Source: Chloromonas sp. AAM2
Lineage: Eukaryota; Chlorophyta; Chlorophyceae; Chlamydomonadales; Chlamydomonadaceae
Reading direction: 5' to 3'
DNA length: 10,910 bases
NCBI GenBank assembly: GCA_004335635.1
Contig: QAXH01001617.1
Location: 1-10,910 of the forward strand
Shown: in pieces, positions 10,401-10,910 of the stretch
Layout of the letters: the number at the start of each line of letters is the position of its first letter
Position numbering within the stretch: the stretch's first letter is position 1
Position numbers and translations under genes: made by a program
The notes under the pieces: generated by a model
The model's database searches: none
Told to the model about the DNA's origin: nothing
Seen by the model: the letters and a program-made list of their open reading frames with translations, nothing else

Positions 10401-10910
10401 GCAGCGCCCAACTGTGCTGTAGGTTGATTCTGTACTTGTGGCTTGGCACTGCTGTTGTTGTGAAGCGCTGGACAGAGTTCAAGCACGCTCAGCTGCACCT
10501 GACGTTGGCAATCAGCACCTGCTGCTTGTGGCGACTGCGTCTGTGCAGCCATTTCTGGGCTGACGTTTGCAGCTGCTTGTGCGGTAGGGGAAAGGCTACC
10601 GAGAATACCGACCATGGTATCAGAGGGAGGGAGTGCTGGAGAGGGTGTAGCAGTGGCCTGGATGACAGACATGCCTCTGGGTTGGTCAGTGACGGTGCCA
10701 CCAGCAGAAGCTTCAGCCTCAGCTGCATTGCGGAAACGATTGGGTTGAGGCATGGCTGTGGCAGTAGTTGCGGGGACCGGCATGATGAGACTGTCTGTGC
10801 CTGCAGCCATGGGGCTAGAAGGCGTGCTTGCGGCAGCGAGTGCGAGATTGGTGAGCACAGCTGATGCATTTGTGTCAGCGTCCCCAGCAGGGCCACTAGC
10901 AGCTGCCTCA
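1..10910 (-). CDS. Giant multi-exon gene for a low-complexity, putatively nuclear scaffold protein (partial at both ends)
   Basis: Joined exons: 10910-7257, 7023-5128, 4973-3738, 3574-2872, 2472-2059, 1801-1703, 1438-1, all on the minus strand. Seen: each exon is an open frame; each boundary has a GT donor and AG acceptor; the reading phase is kept at all six junctions, giving about 3,146 codons without a stop. The frame is open to both window edges, so start and stop codons lie outside. The protein is dominated by Gln, Ala, Pro, Ser and Gly, with few aromatic residues, a few short helix-like islands, a SUMO-acceptor consensus and SUMO-interacting motif near the N-terminal side, and a KKRK basic motif. 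I recognise no catalytic domain. Known: long Q/A/P-rich proteins are common in chlorophyte nuclear genomes, and VIDLT is the SUMO-interacting motif of PIAS-type proteins. Inferred: a nuclear scaffold or transcription/chromatin cofactor. It could instead be two same-strand genes if an unseen end lies between exons E and G, which I think less likely. Confidence 0.8.
740..1180 (-). other. Cluster of SPR phosphorylation-like motifs in exon G
   Basis: Five SPR motifs lie within about 145 residues: SSPRQALSPNR (about 1180-1148), SSPRAV (about 919-902), TSPRMR (892-875), ASPRVTQPISP (about 840-808) and SSPRAV again (about 774-757). SPNR also fits the full S-P-x-(K/R) cyclin-dependent kinase consensus. 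The regular reuse of SSPRA(V) suggests either duplication or selection for proline-directed phosphorylation. Confidence 0.5.
1118..1138 (-). repeat. CAG7 trinucleotide run (Gln7) in exon G
   Basis: Seven perfect CAG codons on the minus strand (CTG on the plus strand), coding seven Gln between AQ-type and PAS sequence. It is the longest pure trinucleotide run in the window and likely varies in length between strains through slippage. Confidence 0.85.
1439..1702 (-). other. Intron F (phase 0, 264 nt)
   Basis: Donor ATGCCA|GTGAGT and acceptor TTTTGCCCTGCACAG|GCC. A textbook branch-point-like TGACTAAT (CTAAT at 1474-1470) lies about 32 nt before the acceptor, and a T-rich tract (TTTCGATTTGTTTGTTTTG) separates them. 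The interval also holds an A-rich stretch (AAAAGAAAAAAAC) unlike the exons. No gene is seen inside. Confidence 0.72.
1703..1801 (-). CDS. Exon F: small 33-codon exon
   Basis: 99 nt, phase 0 at both ends, from GTGCAG|GTGTCAGAG to ATGCCA|GTGAGT. It encodes VSEASDGAMQVAPEHPQRQE, then QQQEAVRLAPEMP, of the same Gln/Glu/Pro style as its neighbours. An in-frame alternative acceptor at 1772 would shorten it by ten codons. If its donor is ignored, the frame runs on for about 43 residues to a TAA at 1573-1571, so it could serve as an alternative last exon. Being small, it is the least certain exon; support comes from matched phase, good donor sequence and composition. Confidence 0.6.
1802..2058 (-). 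other. Intron E (phase 0, 257 nt) with internal direct repeats and an in-intron TGTAA
   Basis: Donor TACAGG|GTGGGT and acceptor TGTACGTGCAG|GTGTCA. The donor is less standard than the others. The intron contains plus-strand tgacactgtc twice (1860-1869 and 1932-1941), and gcacatgtgagc / gcacatgcgagc (1903-1914, 1969-1980). TGTAA, the known chlorophyte polyadenylation signal, occurs once at 1816-1812 and overlaps the first in-frame stop reached by readthrough. A second in-frame acceptor, ATGCAG|GTGGCA, lies 30 nt downstream. Confidence 0.65.
2059..2472 (-). CDS. Exon E: His/Gln/Pro-rich segment
   Basis: 414 nt (138 codons), phase 0 at both ends. It opens with RDLLEFSLQERLQQVHR, which completes the ordered island begun in exon D. 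It then becomes rich in Gln, Pro, His and Ser (QPHPHTSQRPPSMQQPPFHS) and ends with a short hydrophobic/acidic stretch (VQLLATDADMFQAMFQQYR) before the AGG|GTGGGT donor. The start is set by the acceptor TGTCTGCAG|CGG, the only nearby AG that continues the frame of exon D. Reading through the donor continues for 82 codons to a TAA at 1813, so intron retention would give a different C-terminus. Confidence 0.78.
2473..2871 (-). other. Intron D (phase 0, 399 nt), longest intron, with repeated donor-like sites
   Basis: Donor GGGGAT|GTGAGT (GT at 2871-2870) and acceptor TGTCTGCAG|CGGGAC (AG at 2474-2473). A branch-point-like CTAAG lies 27 nt before the acceptor (2503-2499). The exact 12-mer GGGGATGTGAGT recurs at 2809-2798, and an ATGTGAGT lies between them (2843-2836). 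An 8-bp perfect inverted repeat (CATGGGGT/ACCCCATG, 7-nt loop) sits at 2621-2643. I see no gene in this 399-nt stretch: it is stop-rich in all minus frames and less GC-rich than the exons. Confidence 0.78.
2621..2643. repeat. Perfect inverted repeat inside intron D
   Basis: catggggt (2621-2628), loop ctcggat, accccatg (2636-2643): an 8-bp stem with a 7-nt loop. It is too short to be a transposon end on its own and has no poly-T after it. It could form an RNA hairpin in the pre-mRNA. Confidence 0.5.
2872..3574 (-). CDS. Exon D: acidic patch and start of a conserved-looking helical island
   Basis: 703 nt, entering in phase 2 and leaving in phase 0 (the only asymmetric internal exon). The encoded order is Ala/Pro/His-rich lead; SKRPALFHLDGEDEEGEEGL (acidic run between hydrophobic pairs, about 3426-3361); a Gln/His/Arg-rich stretch (QQDHQHDHQERF); a Gly/Ser/Arg-rich stretch; and from about 3000 an ordered-looking segment, GGLDMVAALQRALPHWRSGD, then a Thr-Glu-Ala-Asp-rich turn and VTVTYINGD. 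The last codon GAT abuts the GTGAGT donor, and the ordered segment continues directly into RDLLEFSLQERLQQV of exon E. Reading past the donor gives only VSDIVGCD and a TGA. Function unknown. Confidence 0.8.
3361..3426 (-). other. Acidic-hydrophobic patch in exon D
   Basis: The patch reads SKRPALFHLDGEDEEGEEGL and is followed by FV. A Lys-Arg pair precedes alternating bulky hydrophobics and seven acidic residues within nine positions. Such patches occur in transcription activation domains and in binding sites for basic partners. The context (nuclear-type motifs elsewhere in the chain) fits, but the function is inferred only. Confidence 0.35.
3575..3737 (-). other. Intron C (phase 2, 163 nt)
   Basis: Donor CAGGG|GTGAGC and acceptor AACTGCAG|CCAG. 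A clear pyrimidine-rich tract (CCTCCTTTGCTTTCTTTCCT) lies upstream of the acceptor. Using this acceptor rebuilds Gly (GG|C) and stays open into exon D. A second AG only 8 nt upstream (ATGCAG|AAC) would shift the frame and reach a TAA within six codons, so I prefer the downstream one. Confidence 0.75.
3738..4973 (-). CDS. Exon C: Ala/Gln/Pro-rich segment with a helix-like island
   Basis: 1,236 nt (a multiple of three), with phase 2 at both ends. It starts after TGTGTGCAG and ends at CAGGG|GTGAGC; the apparent stop TGA lies in that donor. It opens with a short acidic segment (PISPIDEAEDEDGLEV), then an Ala/Gln-rich stretch with repeated QQ(S)AAPA units. The island at 4498-4322 follows (LRCWLQAGLAWARTAHPSLV, then LPDVEVLQFICELQ and LQRALRLAQQ). 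The remainder is Ala/Pro/Gln/Gly-rich with scattered Trp-Pro. An alternative donor, GAG|GTCAGT near 3816, is possible but would be phase 0 and would not match exon D. Function unknown; the island is the best candidate for a folded interaction module. Confidence 0.82.
4322..4498 (-). other. Predicted helical island in exon C
   Basis: About 59 residues with two Trp, many Leu, a Phe-Ile-Cys core and almost no Gln/Pro runs, framed by low-complexity sequence on both sides. Leu/Val spacing of three and four (SLVPSLQSLSENLPDVEVLQ) suggests three helices. It resembles small helical bundle domains in general form only; I do not name one. Confidence 0.5.
4974..5127 (-). other. Intron B (phase 2, 154 nt)
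   Basis: Donor GGCGCAG|GTGAGG and acceptor TTTGTGTGCAG|AAGC. The junction rebuilds Arg (AG|A) and continues into the open frame of exon C (RSMRAFQAMGLEP). This is the shortest intron in the window. A T/G-rich tract precedes the acceptor. Confidence 0.82.
5128..7023 (-). CDS. Exon B: Pro/Gln/Ala-rich segment with KKRK nuclear localisation motif
   Basis: 1,896 nt (a multiple of three), bounded by acceptor GCATGCAG|GGC and donor CGCAG|GTGAGG, both phase 2. It encodes mostly Pro, Gln, Ala, Val and Gly. Visible elements: the basic motif AAKKRKL (KKRK at 6605-6594), the classical monopartite nuclear localisation form; several SP sites (GSPRLPHG, TSPHAASP, GSSPG); a helix-like island at about 6017-5901 (LVSPKIMRRLTGVFRALLGE, then an acidic VWEEERAM stretch); a short hydrophobic/acidic piece, DLAGLESALDNVPDAVD, near 5580-5520; and a C-terminal tandem repeat (5411-5223). 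No known domain is recognised. Because length and phases match, skipping this exon would not shift the frame. Confidence 0.83.
5223..5411 (-). repeat. Two-copy 31/32-residue tandem repeat at the C-terminal end of exon B
   Basis: Copy 1 (5411-5319) starts PGRTLPCTSTSMGAAGQGH and copy 2 (5318-5223) starts PGRVLPSVGGSTGLFGQGR. They share PGRxLP at offsets 1-6, GxxGQG at offsets 13-18 and a terminal TV. A third GEGHASA echo follows directly. This is a diverged internal duplication close to the donor site. Confidence 0.65.
5901..6017 (-). other. Helix-like island in exon B
   Basis: About 39 residues that are mostly free of Gln/Pro runs. The first half is basic-hydrophobic (KIMRRLTGVFRALL) and the second half acidic (VHAAEVWEEERAM). 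The spacing of Ile, Leu, Val, Phe and Trp suggests an amphipathic helix pair. It would suit a short protein-binding element; no family assigned. Confidence 0.45.
6594..6605 (-). other. Monopartite nuclear localisation motif KKRK
   Basis: Codons AAG AAG CGC AAG give Lys-Lys-Arg-Lys within SAAKKRKLQAP. This fits the K-(K/R)-X-(K/R) importin-alpha class consensus and is the only cluster of four basic residues I noticed in exon B. Lys is rare in this protein overall, which makes three of them together more notable. Confidence 0.6.
7024..7256 (-). other. Intron A (phase 2, 233 nt)
   Basis: Donor AAAGAG|GTGAAT and acceptor TGTGCATGCAG|GGCAC. Joining 7257 to 7023 rebuilds an Arg codon (AG|G) and enters exon B in its only open frame. 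All three minus-strand frames have stops or poor composition here, and the base composition is less GC-rich than the exons. No gene is seen inside. Confidence 0.8.
7257..10910 (-). CDS. Exon A: N-terminal-side segment with SUMO motifs, Q-rich repeats, Gly/Asp block and Ala/Pro tail
   Basis: The frame is open from the window edge (first full codon 10909-10907) to an AG|GTGAAT donor at 7257/7256; the apparent stop TGA lies inside that donor. The exon holds 1,217 full codons plus two bases. The first in-window ATG is at 10810, but the open frame upstream means it need not be the start. Order of regions: Ala/Ser/Thr/Pro-rich start; VKNE (10354-10343) and VIDLT (10291-10277) with an acidic tail; Ser/His/Pro stretch; Gln/Pro/Val repeats (9346-8789); SSDED acidic patch after a basic RKAGRR stretch; Gly/Asp/Glu-rich block (8632-8183); helix-like Leu/Arg/Gln-rich island (8080-7739) ending in basic RRRSQQRR (7732-7709); Ala/Pro-rich tail (about 7650-7370). 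No enzyme motif is seen. The split last codon (AG|G, Arg) is completed by exon B. Confidence 0.82.
7370..7660 (-). repeat. Ala/Pro-rich repeat with about 41-residue period (exon A)
   Basis: Repeated APVHA..PAAPA units. Two copies of an identical 17-nt plus-strand string (tgcatgcacaggtgctg, at 7481-7497 and 7604-7620) lie exactly 123 nt apart, that is 41 codons, so the frame is kept. A further degenerate unit (VHARAAPAAPAPA) follows. The pattern indicates tandem duplication of an Ala/Pro-coding segment followed by drift. The product would be extended and disordered. Confidence 0.7.
7739..8080 (-). other. Helix-like Leu/Arg/Gln-rich island ending in a basic cluster (exon A)
   Basis: About 114 residues with Leu/Ile/Met spacing typical of helices (for example SMLLRALEQPAAMLSHEQ and QALRLLLDQQRQ). 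A very basic Arg/His/Gln helix-like part follows and runs into LPRRRSQQRR. It contrasts with the disorder-like neighbours and is the longest candidate folded part of exon A. The basic end could serve as a nuclear localisation or nucleic-acid-binding patch. I could not assign it to a known domain. Confidence 0.45.
8183..8632 (-). other. Gly/Asp/Glu-rich block with one aromatic/Cys-bearing island (exon A)
   Basis: About 150 residues rich in Gly, Asp, Glu and Ser (runs such as GNGEGNGGAGHDQGG), clearly different from the Gln-rich block before it. Inside sits an odd stretch at about 8500-8400 with Trp, Cys, Tyr and Ile (NWHGPDFCTSGHAIVCSYRM). It could be a short ordered element. It could also be an unspliced or alternatively used in-frame intron piece, since TTTGCAG and TATGCAG acceptor-like strings occur there. 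I keep it as coding because the frame stays open. Confidence 0.5.
8789..9346 (-). repeat. Imperfect Gln/Pro/Val repeat block in exon A
   Basis: About 186 residues built from degenerate 7-8-residue units of the form EQQPPVV or PxVAQQQ. Examples are PVAQQQ, PTVAQQQ, PVVVQQQ and consecutive EQQPPVM / EQQPPVV units. A pure CAG run codes six Gln at 9088-9071. At the DNA level the plus strand reads as near-continuous CTG/TGC-rich sequence, which makes long poly-Leu frames on the opposite strand. Such blocks expand by replication slippage and usually code for disordered, aggregation-prone or coactivator-binding segments; function here is not known. Confidence 0.8.
10238..10291 (-). other. SUMO-interacting motif VIDLT followed by acidic tract
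   Basis: The encoded sequence is VIDLT directly followed by FSTDDEEEYDDGE. VIDLT is the core of known SUMO-interacting motifs in PIAS family proteins. A Ser/Thr/acidic run on one side is the usual companion that fixes orientation and strengthens binding. Both elements are present here, preceded by SPSD, a proline-directed phosphorylation-like context. The rest of the region has no hydrophobic clusters, so the motif stands out. Binding itself is inferred. Confidence 0.65.
10343..10354 (-). other. SUMO-acceptor consensus VKNE
   Basis: Codons GTG AAG AAC GAG encode Val-Lys-Asn-Glu, which fits the classical sumoylation consensus (hydrophobic-Lys-any-Glu). It lies in a disorder-like stretch with Gly, Ala and Gln around it, as real acceptor sites often do. 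It ends 17 residues before the VIDLT SUMO-interacting motif. The pattern is short and can arise by chance in a protein this long, but this is the only full match I noticed in about 3,100 residues. Confidence 0.5.

Noticed and set aside
1..10910. CRISPR array, tRNA, rRNA, phage or bacterial operon
   Set aside because: No regularly spaced perfect repeats, no cloverleaf or rRNA-like stretches seen, no Shine-Dalgarno-led short genes; the spliced layout is eukaryotic.

Overview
The window looks like nuclear DNA of a eukaryote, most likely a green alga (Chlorophyta, chlamydomonad or sphaeroplealean type). It is GC-rich, crowded with CAG/CTG and GCN codons, and holds long exons coding Gln/Ala/Pro-rich protein. 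These are broken by introns of about 150-400 nt with GTGAGT-like donors and TGCAG acceptors. The organism is an inference from this style; no diagnostic gene is present. I see no operons, ribosome binding sites, RNA genes, CRISPR arrays or mobile elements.

Essentially everything can be explained by ONE very large protein-coding gene on the minus strand that runs off both edges. I recognise seven exon segments (A to G, in transcription order): A 10910-7257, B 7023-5128, C 4973-3738, D 3574-2872, E 2472-2059, F 1801-1703, G 1438-1. They are separated by six introns of 233, 154, 163, 399, 257 and 264 nt. Every junction has GT..AG borders and keeps the frame: introns A, B and C are phase 2, and D, E and F are phase 0. 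The joined segments encode about 3,146 residues with no stop, and neither the true start nor the stop codon is in the window. Exon G is easily missed, because its frame has no stop between position 1438 and the left edge.

The protein matches no family I can name with confidence. It is mostly low complexity: a Gln/Pro/Val repeat block, Gly/Asp-rich and Ala/Pro-rich blocks in exon A, Pro/Gln/Ala-rich exons B and C, a His/Gln/Pro-rich exon E and a Ser-Pro-rich exon G. Short islands of helix-like, hydrophobic-patterned sequence interrupt it in A, B, C and across the D/E junction. Recognisable linear motifs point to the nucleus: a VKNE SUMO-acceptor consensus 17 residues before a VIDLT SUMO-interacting motif with an acidic tail (exon A), and a KKRK nuclear localisation motif (exon B). 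My best description is a giant, mostly disordered nuclear scaffold or transcription/chromatin cofactor with a SUMO link; that role is inference.

Points worth follow-up: the SUMO-acceptor/SIM pair; the symmetric exon phases, which allow B, C, E or F to be skipped in frame; three donor-like GTGAGT sites around the end of exon D, two of which would add a short tail and stop; internal repeats that show how the protein grew; and SPR-type phosphorylation clusters in exon G.
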